Source: Epinephelus fuscoguttatus (taxonomy: Eukaryota; Chordata; Actinopteri; Perciformes; Serranidae). From it: DNA of 64,000 nt. Within the stretch, counting starts at the first letter, position 1; each line of letters opens with the position of its first letter. Shown here in pieces: positions 14,301 to 22,718 of this stretch. The position numbers were made by a program, and so were the translations under genes. The stretch covers positions 23,511,437 through 23,575,436 of the forward strand of contig NC_064763.1 of NCBI RefSeq assembly GCF_011397635.1, given 5' to 3'. The notes under the pieces are model-generated. The model had not been told where the DNA came from. It searched no databases and worked only from the letters and a program-made list of their open reading frames with translations.

Positions 14301-17300
14301 GTCAAGATATCTCTCTCAAAACCACAAATGTGAACCCTATTTATAAAAAAAAAGTCAGGAAATCTCCAAAGGAATTATCCTCTGGGAACCATGATTGCCT
14401 GTACCAAATTTCAGATCAACCAATAGTTGAGATTTTTCAGTCTGGAGCAACCAACAGCCATGCTGCTAGCATTGCTAAAAATATTGTAGAGATAAAAAAT
14501 GTGTTCTGTAAAAAAACAAATTAAAAAAAGAATGCTCACCCTCTTCTTATAGTAAATCCTCCACTTGTGATACTCCTTGATCACCACTTCAATCCTTCGC
14601 TTCCAGTAGCTGCCCTCTAATACAATGGCCTGTTGACATGATGCAAAAACACAAAGTACAAACCTTACATGTCTCGCCTCATCAGTGTACAATACAAAAA
14701 TGTGAACTCAGCAATATAAACATTAATGTTTTAACTGAATTTGAAACAATGTGTTGCTGAAAAGAAAGTTAGTTTGTGCTTAAACAGCTGAATCGGATTA
14801 AAACAACCACAAGGTACTTCATTTTTGTGTTGATTTTGGCACCACCTGTGGACAAAAGCGGTAGTGTTTCCATAAGCACCACCCCATTGTGTTATCAAGA
14901 TCTTGATCTGGTAGTGCCTGCATTTGTTTTCGAAGTCGGCATACCGACACACTGCCACTTTATCCTGTTAAAACAATACTCACAACTTGGATTCATTTTT
15001 ATTTTTATTACGGACTAAAGGAATATAGTTAACTTACAGGTTAATCAAGGAATAGACACATAATTTGAGGAAGCCGACAACCTGGTTTTATACATCCAAA
15101 GAACTTCTATTAAAAAATGAACTGCTTGGCAACCAGACCAGGCCTCTAATTGAGACAGGCGTGTATTTGTCAAAATGTGTAGCCACACTGGGCTAGTAAA
15201 AGGGACAAGGCCTTTATTTGGGACTAAGGTTTTAATTGAAGTTTTACCGTATTTGTGGCTATGTCAGATTAATAACTGCAATGTTATGGTGGTGAAACAA
15301 AGTAAAGTTTGTTTTAGCCACAAATGTAATGTATTTCCTCAAAAAAGCTGATATATTACATCACAGTTTCAGCCATAACCACAAAATATAATGTCAAAAA
15401 TAATTTTCTCTACAGAAAAATCTCCCCCTGCTTCCTTTCAACTGGCTAACGTACTACTCACTGCCAAACTCTGCCCGCGCGGGGACAGGCATTAAGAATA
15501 TAGAAATAGATGGTGTTCTCGCTGTTTATTTTGTTTGCTTATGTAGGTCATAAAGAGGTATCAGTATCAAATTGAGACTGTTTCACAACCAGTTAAATAC
15601 CTCCTTGTAGCTGCTTTAAAAATACATTCCCCTGTGACGCAAATCACTCACTTCAGGCTTTCGATGCGCATCTGCCTCCGAGCCCTCCAGCGGCGTGACA
15701 AACCCACACGCTAGGTTCTTCCTCTTCTCAACATCTAAATACAGAAGACACAAATAAGCATCAATAAGTAATAGTGGAGAGGTGTTAAAGATAATGATGG
15801 CAGAAGAGAGGTGGTGAAGAGCGGTGGACTCACACTGAATGAACCAAGCTCTCCAGATTGCGTTGTTCAGACGGATCTTATCTCTCCACAGCAACCGCAG
15901 ACCCTTAAAGGACTTCCACTTTGGAGAGACTATCTTACCACTGTACAAAAAAAACAAAATAAAACCCACACACAATTAATCTTAAAGTATACATTAGTAC
16001 GGGAGCTGAGAAGGGCCATATTTGCCCACTTTTATGCCGTTATCCCAAGATCACAAGTTAATTACTTCATTGTCTCGGCATAACAGTGCTTGTTTTCTCC
16101 TGACAACAGGTTAATTTATGTTGATTCTCAAGAAAACAAAAGACTTGGGCATCATTCAGCCCAGTCACCAAAAAATGTGTTTGTGCTGTATATTTCTGCA
16201 AACCACGGATGTTACATTTGCACGTTATAATGTAACAGATACGCTAAAACTTTGCGTTTTAACAATGCTGTGGCTAACGTGTGGTCAGGTTTAACCACAA
16301 AAAATACTTTGCTATGGTTAGGAAAATATCATGTTTTGGCTTAAAGAAATCCTGCTTTTGGGGCCACAATTCCGACTGGAAACGTAGCAATGTGACAGCG
16401 TTTCATGCTACTATCCCTCCTGGAAAAACAGCGATACCTAAAAAGCCACTGGAAACACAGCGTTGTCTCACTAGATCACAACTGGTTTTGTTTGGTGGTC
16501 TCAGACAGTGGTCTTGGCAGGTGTCTTGCCTTGCTATCAACCATCCCCTCCACCTCACAGTGACAGAGTCAGCTCATATACTACATCACTTTAGAAAGGT
16601 TGATATGATTCATATGAAACATGAAAATGTAACATTTTCACGATTTGCAGCAACGCACAATGCCAGCATTTTCTTCTGGCGACTGGGCTGGTATTCCAAG
16701 ACCTCAAGAAATCACAAGTTGTTTTCTTGTGATAAACCAGCTTTGTTATCTCAAGATACTGGCAAAACAACGCAAGCAGGGCTGTTCTTGGCATCTGTAT
16801 ATTTGTTTATGAAAAATGGGCAATGTTCATAAGGATTAAGGGCCCTGACACACCAGACCGACTGTCAGCCATCGGTCAATGTCAGTGAGTGAGTGAGCAT
16901 CTGTCGTCTAGGTTTTTGTGGTGTGTCCCACACTGTTGGCCTTTGCCAGCTGTTTCTCAGCTGATACAGTGTACAGTGACAGCAGAGCCCGTCAGTGAGT
17001 GAAATTCCTCTGACTGGCGGTCCAGCTCAGTACATGAGAGGAGAGACAGAAGCAAGGAAAGCAAACACACGACTAAAGTCAAGAGGGCACGAGGTTATAA
17101 AACTTGTTTTATTAGGTGAGGTTATTTTTAGCCACTGAGTTCTATACCAGGCAATATCTTACCAAGGATACTTCTACATGCAGACTGGAGGAGCCGGGGA
17201 TTGAACTGCCAATCTTCTGATTAGTGGACGACCCACTCTACCTCTGAGACCCCTCTCACGCAGGTGCAGAATGTACATGTTGGTTGGACGTTGGCTGTAG

Positions 17301-19258
17301 TCATTGCGGTAGTTCAAGTGCAACTTTTTGGCCGAGATACAGGCAACACAACAGTTCGCCATTGTCGACACCAGTTTTTTGATGTCAGTTTGGGCCTTCA
17401 ATCTTGACCTCAAGATAATGGCATTGAAAAATTGCAAGTACAGCCGTTCTCTGCTTCCGTAGATTTCTTTATGGAAAATGGGAAAAGTTGCCTTCTGTTA
17501 AGAACAATGAAATGGGGACACATGCAGAAATGCCTGGATACCCTTTAGAGTATAATTGGACACAGTGGAAAAAGCTCAGTCGCCTCACCGCTACACTCCT
17601 GCTAGAAATCTGTCCTTATTTTGACTAATGGTGACCCATCAGCTTATTCACCAGCACACTGTCGGGCTGTTTGCCCTTTTTTTCAGTGTCCCTCAGACTG
17701 CTGAGTGCTGAGGAGACGGCTCCTAATGTGAGGTGCTTGGGGAGTTGCTAGGAGGCCTGGAGAATAATTTTTAACGTGCTTTTAATGGAGAGACACCGCT
17801 GCATGTCACAAACCCTGAAACAGCACCCACAGCATATTACTTAAAAGAAAAAAAGCTATTAGGTGAAGAACCAATTAACAGCAAAGACAAATACTGTGCA
17901 GCAGAGCAGCACTTTGCACTAATAGTCTCTGCGACACCTAATACTGTACATGTTTAACATAGGCTATAGCACTTATAAATTTAATGGAAACGCTTTTCAT
18001 AAAAATTAAAGATATAAACAACTGGCTCAGGGTTTATTGTGCAATAATCATCCAACTATAAAAAACACCCAACTGGCACACAGTCACTTGCAGGACAAAT
18101 GACTTCTTTAGGCCAAAGGCTGAACTCTGATAAACAAGCTTTTAAAGCACTATATTTTCTTACGCGCACACATGTCAAAGAGACAGAACAGCTGCTGTTT
18201 TTGTCACCGCATGTACCGGACACCTGTCACTAAGCTATTCAATCAAGATTTTTTAAAAAAGCAGCAAACACAGCAGGGAAAATTATGAAAATGCATGTTT
18301 TATATCAGTTCACAGTGTCTGTGTGTATTAAAATTTAGATAAGAAGATTATTTTCTAAGTTGTAGTCAGTGGCATCACTGCAGGATCCTCTCTCCTTTCC
18401 CTCAGTTACGCTGTAATCTCTCCAGTGTTGCCAACTAGAATCAAAGTCCAGTTTTAAGTGAAGATTTTCCAAGCGGTTGCACAAGAGACTGCAAAAATCC
18501 TTCTCCTGACACATCCACACACATTACAAGCCAACGCTATGAGTCTTAAAAGGGGAAACCTGTTGAAACACAGATAAAGGCCTACTTTGATGTGGAGCTC
18601 TGTCTGTACAGTTGACATGAAATAAATTATATGGAGGGAGATCACTGCAGGGGGAGGAAATACCTGCAGGTTCATTATATATACATATCATCAGAAAGCT
18701 GCACTGTAAAAAAAAGACTTTCATAAAAAGGTGCCCACTTATTTACAGATCTGTCCCTGCAGATGAAAATGCTGAAGTGGACAGAATAAAAGCAGAAATT
18801 AAAAGGTGCTTTACAGGGTGATTTACAGGTGGAATCTGCAAGTTACAAAGCAGCTAAACTGGTCTGAGGTGGGTTCATGCTCCTGTTCCTGACCTCATGA
18901 AAAGGACCCACCTGTAGGCCAGGGACATGCAGTCAAACAGGCGGGTCAGAGTGGGGTCGATGCTCAGGCTCCCGGAGCTGAGCGGCCCGTACCGGTACGT
19001 CTGGCACCAGGTCCTGTTCACCGTGTCAAAGTCATATCTCATAGACCCGCCGCTCTTCCTCCGGCGCGGCGCGGAGTCGCTGTGCGGCGACGACACCATG
19101 AAGTGGCCGCTGTGGATGACCTGTGTGCGGGGGAAGGAGCCGGCGGACGGCCCGGTGCCGGCACCCCGAGCGTGTTCCCCCTCCGCCTCCGAGTCCGAGT
19201 CTGAGGAGTCCTGGAGCTGGCTCTGTCCGGCCGAGCAGACTCCCTCTTTGGCCGCCAT
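890..19258 (-). CDS. mlxipl: mlxipl (ChREBP / MondoB), 5' ten coding exons, 3' part outside the window
   Basis: ChREBP is a glucose-responsive bHLH-Zip transcription factor that pairs with Mlx and drives glycolytic and lipogenic genes. Ten exons join in phase to residues 1-586: 18912-19258, 15834-15940, 15652-15734, 14540-14629, 13032-13073, 7529-7706, 7137-7217, 3461-3612, 1049-1652 and 890-963 (minus strand). Seen: the Mondo N-terminal block QVIHSGHFMVSSPHSD (46-61), an NES-like LTRLFDCMSLAY (104-115), GKIVSPKWKSFKG (from 117), EADAHRKPE, then YWKRRIEVVIKEYHKWRIYY and the LQPNLDDFMDI block. EADAHRKPE and SDISDTLFTMTQ fit ChREBP better than the paralogue MondoA (mlxip). The DNA-binding bHLH-Zip exons are absent and should lie left of position 1. 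The start is the first ATG of a GC-rich exon, ahead of the acidic SDSDSE stretch. Confidence 0.93.
1049..1652 (-). CDS. mlxipl: mlxipl exon 9 (residues 361-561, proline/serine-rich)
   Basis: The largest exon: 604 nt of low-complexity Ser/Thr/Pro/Tyr sequence ending SCLAKLLSSSTRE, comparable to NPCLTQLLTAAKPE in mammals. It contains VITHTAS, which I recall from MondoA, so the motif may be ancestral. A second donor 6 nt upstream is also in phase, so the true 3' end could be 1055. Confidence 0.87.
1653..3460. other. mlxipl intron 8, no recognised element
   Basis: AT-rich intron. I see no exon, RNA gene or clear repeat boundary in it on either strand. Confidence 0.6.
3461..3612 (-). CDS. mlxipl: mlxipl exon 8 (residues 310-360)
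   Basis: Acceptor CTCAG, donor GTATTG. Encodes DIFMNYRGQPAEQTGFADCG and continues with a Pro/Thr/Val-rich stretch ending DTQLAQ. The join FMDIP-DIFMNY follows family order. Confidence 0.88.
3700..4165 (+). mobile_element. MITE-like repeat carrying a decayed exon-like frame
   Basis: The segment 3700-3890 recurs inverted at 15370-15500. After a start context mutated from ATGGCTGA to ACGGCTGA (near 3863), the plus strand reads toward TRVN and then, after a frame change, RELRDLEEFKIANPFLLDR, ending in a degraded donor near 4051. It is a decayed relative of the intact frame at 63418-63593. Element ends are not defined. Confidence 0.5.
4190..4590 (-). mobile_element. MITE family C fragment, mlxipl intron 7
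   Basis: Inverted partial copy of the repeat at 7966-9085 and 16157-16690. It shares the AATGCCAACATTGTA end (4558-4572), the AACCACATC...CAAATCC stretch and one or two units of the internal repeat. Confidence 0.6.
4600..7136. repeat. Rest of mlxipl intron 7: microsatellites only
   Basis: Contains an (AC)n tract at 5309-5349 and a (CACT)n tract at about 5874-5922. A GACA-rich patch lies at 7098-7125 next to exon 7. Nothing else recognised. Confidence 0.75.
7137..7217 (-). CDS. mlxipl: mlxipl exon 7 (residues 283-309)
   Basis: Acceptor CCTCAG, donor GTACTC. Encodes YTSNADIIQPGLTPLQPNLD and then DFMDIP. This is the end of the glucose-sensing Mondo module and the start of the activation region. 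Confidence 0.94.
7529..7706 (-). CDS. mlxipl: mlxipl exon 6 (residues 224-282)
   Basis: Acceptor CTCCAG, donor GTGAGT. Encodes GQICQAKLEKWSN and, further on, FDLDCLLSDISDTLFTMTQ, nearly identical to the LDLNCFLSDISDTLFTMTQ block of mammalian ChREBP. Ends in phase 1. Confidence 0.94.
7966..9085 (+). mobile_element. MITE family C with an expanded internal minisatellite
   Basis: Terminal inverted repeats of about 50 bp: GAAATGTTGGCATTGTACAG at the left and the reverse complement of the sequence ending GATTGGGCTG at the right. Between about 8230 and 8830 lie roughly ten diverged units of about 59 bp with the core CAAAACACCCATGTTTGGTG. The apparent minus-strand protein here (8393-8803) is only a translation of this repeat. 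Confidence 0.75.
9086..10032. other. mlxipl intron 5 segment, microsatellites
   Basis: Contains a TG-rich tract (9541-9572) and a short (CTG)n run (9780-9801). No exon accepted here. Confidence 0.6.
10033..10790 (+). mobile_element. Non-autonomous DNA transposon, copy A of an inverted pair
   Basis: Imperfect terminal inverted repeats: CAGGGGTCGTATTCACAAAG at the left; ...GTGAATATGGCCCCTG at the right. It contains a short frame from ATG 10278 reading ...DLMRCYRLDCAGTICG and then a stop. This resembles the YRLDR-AGI segment near the start of Harbinger/HARBI1 transposases (inference from family memory). No clear target duplication. Confidence 0.65.
10951..11694 (-). mobile_element. Non-autonomous DNA transposon, copy B of the inverted pair
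   Basis: Same family as 10033-10790 but in opposite orientation, 160 bp away. Ends CAGGGGCCATATTCAC and its complement. On the minus strand it has the matching ...YYRLDCAG segment. An extra stretch of about 70 bp relative to copy A lies near 11205-11290. Confidence 0.65.
11695..13031. other. mlxipl intron 5 segment, one repeat fragment
   Basis: 11720-11800 is one unit of the repeat that is tandem at 13965-14460 (core GTTGAGATATTTCAGTCTGG). Otherwise no element or exon recognised. Confidence 0.5.
13032..13073 (-). CDS. mlxipl: mlxipl exon 5 (residues 210-223, 42-nt exon)
   Basis: A 42-nt exon, LQKKKDDILSMLQE, between acceptor TTTGCAG and donor GTATGA. It keeps phase 0 on both sides. It sits where mammalian ChREBP has RLRKPSREDDLL, and the RKPS phosphosite context of mammals is not present here. 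Too short to appear as an open frame, so it was found by splice-site reading. Confidence 0.8.
13965..14460 (+). repeat. Degenerate tandem repeat in mlxipl intron 4
   Basis: About four diverged units of roughly 135-150 bp, each ending in a GAGATATTTCA-like motif (near 14018, 14155, 14307 and 14433) preceded by a CCAATCCATCCA-like stretch. The same unit occurs singly at 11720-11800. Confidence 0.55.
14540..14629 (-). CDS. mlxipl: mlxipl exon 4 (residues 180-209, basic NLS region)
   Basis: Acceptor CAACAG, donor GTGAGC; 90 nt in phase 0. Encodes AIVLEGSYWKRRIEVVIKEY and then HKWRIYYKKR, the conserved basic segment that acts as the bipartite nuclear localisation signal in this family. Confidence 0.95.
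14630..15651. repeat. mlxipl intron 3, with an inverted copy of the 3700 repeat
   Basis: 15370-15500 is the inverted counterpart of 3700-3890. Read on the minus strand it includes an intact ATGGCTGAAAC start that is soon stopped. The remainder is AT-rich without recognised features. Confidence 0.5.
15652..15734 (-). CDS. mlxipl: mlxipl exon 3 (residues 152-179)
   Basis: Acceptor TTTAG, donor GTGAGT. Encodes YVEKRKNLACGFVTPLEGSE and then ADAHRKPE. The ADAHRKPE wording is diagnostic for ChREBP over MondoA. The intron to exon 2 is only 99 bp. Confidence 0.95.
15834..15940 (-). CDS. mlxipl: mlxipl exon 2 (residues 116-151)
   Basis: Acceptor TACAG precedes 15940 and donor GTGAGT follows 15834. 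Encodes SGKIVSPKWKSFKGLRLLWR and then DKIRLNNAIWRAWFIQ, the Mondo conserved helix region that binds 14-3-3 in mammalian ChREBP (family knowledge). Confidence 0.95.
16157..16690 (+). mobile_element. MITE family C, compact copy in mlxipl intron 1
   Basis: 534 bp bounded by CAGCCCAGTC and its reverse complement GACTGGGCTG, with inverted homology continuing for about 65 bp. It has a single internal unit rather than the expanded array of the 7966 copy, so it approximates the ancestral form. Confidence 0.75.
17150..17250 (-). mobile_element. tRNA-derived SINE (family B), copy 2, truncated
   Basis: Shares CTTCTACATGCAGACTGGAG and the GCCGGGGATTGAACTGCC block (mutated B box) with the copy at 25416-25723. 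Only the tRNA-related half is present. Confidence 0.7.
17251..18911. other. mlxipl intron 1 remainder
   Basis: 17702-17785 is over 90% identical to 22921-23004 in c1qbp intron 5 (see findings). No exon, RNA gene or other repeat recognised. Confidence 0.5.
18912..19258 (-). CDS. mlxipl: mlxipl exon 1 (residues 1-115 plus 2 nt)
   Basis: Start codon at 19258-19256; donor GTGGGT follows 18912. The exon carries the acidic N-terminus, the QVIHSGHFMVSSPHSD block, a YDFDTVNRTWCQTYRYGP segment and the NES-like helix. It is clearly more GC-rich than its surroundings. Confidence 0.94.
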
Positions 19259-22200
19259 GCTGCGTTTACATTCAGTGGTGACCGTCCGGCTCAGACTGTG
19301 AACTTTCTCCTCAGCTGACCCTATTCCTGTTTACACCAGATATTCCAGTGTCTCCTGAGAGAAGACAGCACAGAGGCCTGTCTGCCGAGAGACAACTGTG
19401 TCTCATCTGTCTGCTCAGAGACACCCGTGTCCCTCACAGCTGTGTGTATGTCTGTGGACTGTTGTGTAAGAGCATACTATCACTGTGTCAACTTCCTATG
19501 GTGGTAAAGTCCTTCTCTCCACCAATCACTGAAGGCGGTAATTATTAATAGACTAATTATTATTAATATTGTCTGAAATCCTCAACACTGCATCTGTACT
19601 CAGTAACAGGGCTCTTTCAGATTGGCCTTTTTGCACTCTGTTTTATTTCACTTTATTCTACATACTCTAACTTTTAACTTTATTTTCATCATTACTAAAC
19701 GATTATTCAGTGGGTTTTATTTTCCATCTTATTTTATGCATTCTATCTCGACCTTGTTTTTGTCTATCTTCATCTTATCTTGTTTTACATTAGTTAGCCT
19801 TTAGCAGTCTATCGCTGTTGTAATGTCAATTTTACGTCTATTTTTATTTCATTTTCTATTTCCGTATGGTAAAGCACTTTCAGCTGCATTTCTTATTTAT
19901 AAAGGTACAAAAAAGCTAGTTATTATTTTAACTTTAATTTGATTTTTTTTTTTTTTAGCATAATAATAAAGTAGGTTACGGTAAAACTTACACCCCGCTT
20001 TGCCACTACGAAAATTGGCGAACATCATGGGGGCCTGGTCGTCTTCCACAGAGCTCACCATGATATTTCTACTGTAGCCCAAGACAGACAAACTCAACAC
20101 TGACTCTAGATAGGGCCATTTGCATTTTTGCGTCAGCCATCGTAGTTCTCTTACACGTTTCAGTTAGTTGTGATCTGCAATCTAACCACTAGATGCCACT
20201 AAATCCTACACACTAGACCTTTGATTTTCCTCATATATTCTTTAACTATACTAATTATAGGAGCCACCCATGGTGGAAAATGTGTGTAGGTTGCTAAATC
20301 GACCTGAGGGGGTCACTGTATTGTCATGGGTGTCCGTCAGTATGAGGGACAGGTGTTGCTAGACAGGGGAGCTCAATTTTTTGACCTCAACGCTGGGCCA
20401 CGTGAAGTGAGGTGTACATTTGACTGGTGTGTGGACACAGTTTTTCATTGAAGACTAAAGTGGTGATAGGTAAATTATGCATCAAATACGAAGAAAAAGA
20501 AGTGGACGTCATCGGTTGAGCGAGCTCGTCAGTAAGTTTAGGCTTAGGCGCTACACTAATAAAGTAGGGTAATTGTGTTAGCAGGCTATTCTCAGATAGG
20601 ATACCATTTTTAATTTCAATTAGCCAGATGTGGAGTGAGTGCATTTACTCAAGTATTTGAAAATGTGTTAATCTCTCCGTCAGGGTGCCCATATAGACAC
20701 TGAAACAGGTTTTGCTTGTTGTAATTTTTTTTCCTGTTGAGAGATCCTTTCCTAATGTACTTCCAATAAGAGGAGACAAAACTCAAAGACAAACACTTCT
20801 CGCTGTGTTAATATTCCAAGTATATCTAAACTTACTATGAGGCTTCAGCGGCATGGCTTTGCTGAATCAACTCTGTATCTTCCTGAGTTAGTCTTTTTAT
20901 TAATAATAAAAGAAAATGCTTTCTCTGGCTCCACAAAGAATCACTGTCAGGGAAAACACAAAGAGGGAAATTCATACCAATAACTTCATATGCAAAGATT
21001 TTAAAGGAATTCACAAAATGAGCATTTCATTTTCAAATACTCACCCCAAGTTACCTTGGATTTGTGAAGAAAACTCCTGCGTTTTTCTCACATGCTTTCA
21101 CTGTGAATAAGTGTCCAGAAGCAGAGAACATTCTTGATGAATTGACGTGAAGGGGGGTGGGGGGGGGGGTTTGGCAGTTACAACAGCAAATATCAAAACA
21201 TCAATTTACAAACCATCTCACAGCTCGTTCAGTATAATCCAAGTCTTTCGCACTAAAATCACATATGTGGAGGTGTCCCCTGTGTGTCCAATACAGTGAA
21301 AGATTTTGGTATGAAATCTGAGAAGCTGGGCCATGGACGTTACTGGAAAAAATGCCATTATTTTCTATTAAAATATTTATATAAAATAACTGAATTAATC
21401 GTAAGTAATGAAAATAAGTGCACTACATTAGAGCAATTTCATTTTTTAATTATAATTTTTCTCTTGAGAATAAGACCCTGTGTCTCAATGATATTCCCTG
21501 TTTGAATACAGGTTATGTGGATTTAGATTAATAAATAAATGCAGTCTGCATTTTGTTCATTTAATTTGAGTGGAGATAAATAATTGATTTCACTGAACAA
21601 GCTAATAATTAGTTAAAAAAGTCAGTAACAACATTTGATTTAATACATGTTCATGTAACCATGATGGTTTGTAAAAGGCATCAATATTTAAGATATATGT
21701 TAGGACAGTCATGTATGTTACTGTCGCTTTAAGAGAAGTGCTCTGGAGCACATGGAGGTAGTACCTTTGCCTTTACTTTCAACTTGCCACAGGTTAAATA
21801 AATAAAATGCAGCTGTTCATTACTCAGAGGGATTGTATGTTTTACTTTGGTGTTCTAGTAAATGTAGTTCAGCCACTTCTGCATTTCAAATGTCTGATTT
21901 ACACTGCATAAAAACACCATAAAATCATCCATTAATATCAAACTGTTTTATTGAACAAGGATCATTCATACTCTGCAGACTCGCCAAAGTATACCATTCA
22001 AATTTAGACTTACAGATATTATGGTCTTAGAGTCAAATCAATATTAGTAGACTTGCCAAGCCAGCTGGAAGTAAGCCCTGAGGCAGGGCTGTCCAGCTTT
22101 AAAACCAGAGGCTGTCACATACACTGAAGTGAGGACTGATTCTGTAAATTATTTCATGTCGTGGAGTTTCTTGAGAAATCGTCCCTTTATTGGCTTTAGG

Positions 22201-22568
22201 TTAGTTGGACATTCACAAGTATTGAGTGGACCGTTATCAAACCATTGCAGTTACAACAGGAACTCTAAAACTGAGAGACATTTGTGACCTGCGTCATTTA
22301 TGACCTTCATATATTTAATTTAAACTTACAGAAAAATAAAGTCACATTTTAACATACAGAACACATTTGCAGCATGACTTAACGTGACGGCTGCTGGCAA
22401 CACGGCTCATTCTCACTGACACTAAAGCAAGTAATCATCAGTCTCTTTACAGTGCCAATGGTATCAATCGATAAATCAGTGCTGCATCATTAGAACTGGA
22501 TCATCATACCTCCAACTCTGCCAGGATGTGTACTGAAGAAGGGTGAAATTTAAGTTTTATATCTAACA
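19259..22568. other. Intergenic: mlxipl upstream region and c1qbp 3' region
   Basis: The mlxipl upstream sequence shows no TATA box next to its GC-rich first exon. 19980-20220 resembles a MITE end with an ATGGCTGACG frame on the minus strand (from 20131). 20700-21290 shares scattered phrases such as CAGTATAATCCAAGTC with the MITE at 31920. No additional gene seen. Confidence 0.5.
21947..22191 (-). terminator. c1qbp: Candidate c1qbp polyadenylation signals
   Basis: Two AATAAA hexamers on the minus strand lie downstream of the c1qbp stop: complement of TTTATT at 22186-22191 (about 380 nt past the stop) and at 21947-21952 (about 620 nt past). Which one is used cannot be told from sequence. Confidence 0.45.
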
Positions 22569-22718
22569 TTAGTTACATTTGACAAAGCCTTGGAGCTCTT
22601 CCAGAAACTTAATGTACTCTTGATGCTCGGCCGCGGTGCTCAGCTCCACCAGTTCATCTGCAAAAGTGTTGTCAATCCCCCGGTCAGCCAGGAAGTCCAT
22701 CAGGTGGTCATACAGAGC
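22569..22718 (-). CDS. c1qbp: c1qbp exon 6 (C-terminus and stop)
   Basis: Acceptor TTTCAG. Encodes ALYDHLMDFLADRGIDNTFA and ends LQGFVKCN followed by TAA at 22571-22569. This is the C-terminal helix pair of the p32 trimer. Confidence 0.97.
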   Translation of the reverse strand, partial: ALYDHLMDFLADRGIDNTFADELVELSTAAEHQEYIKFLEELQGFVKCN

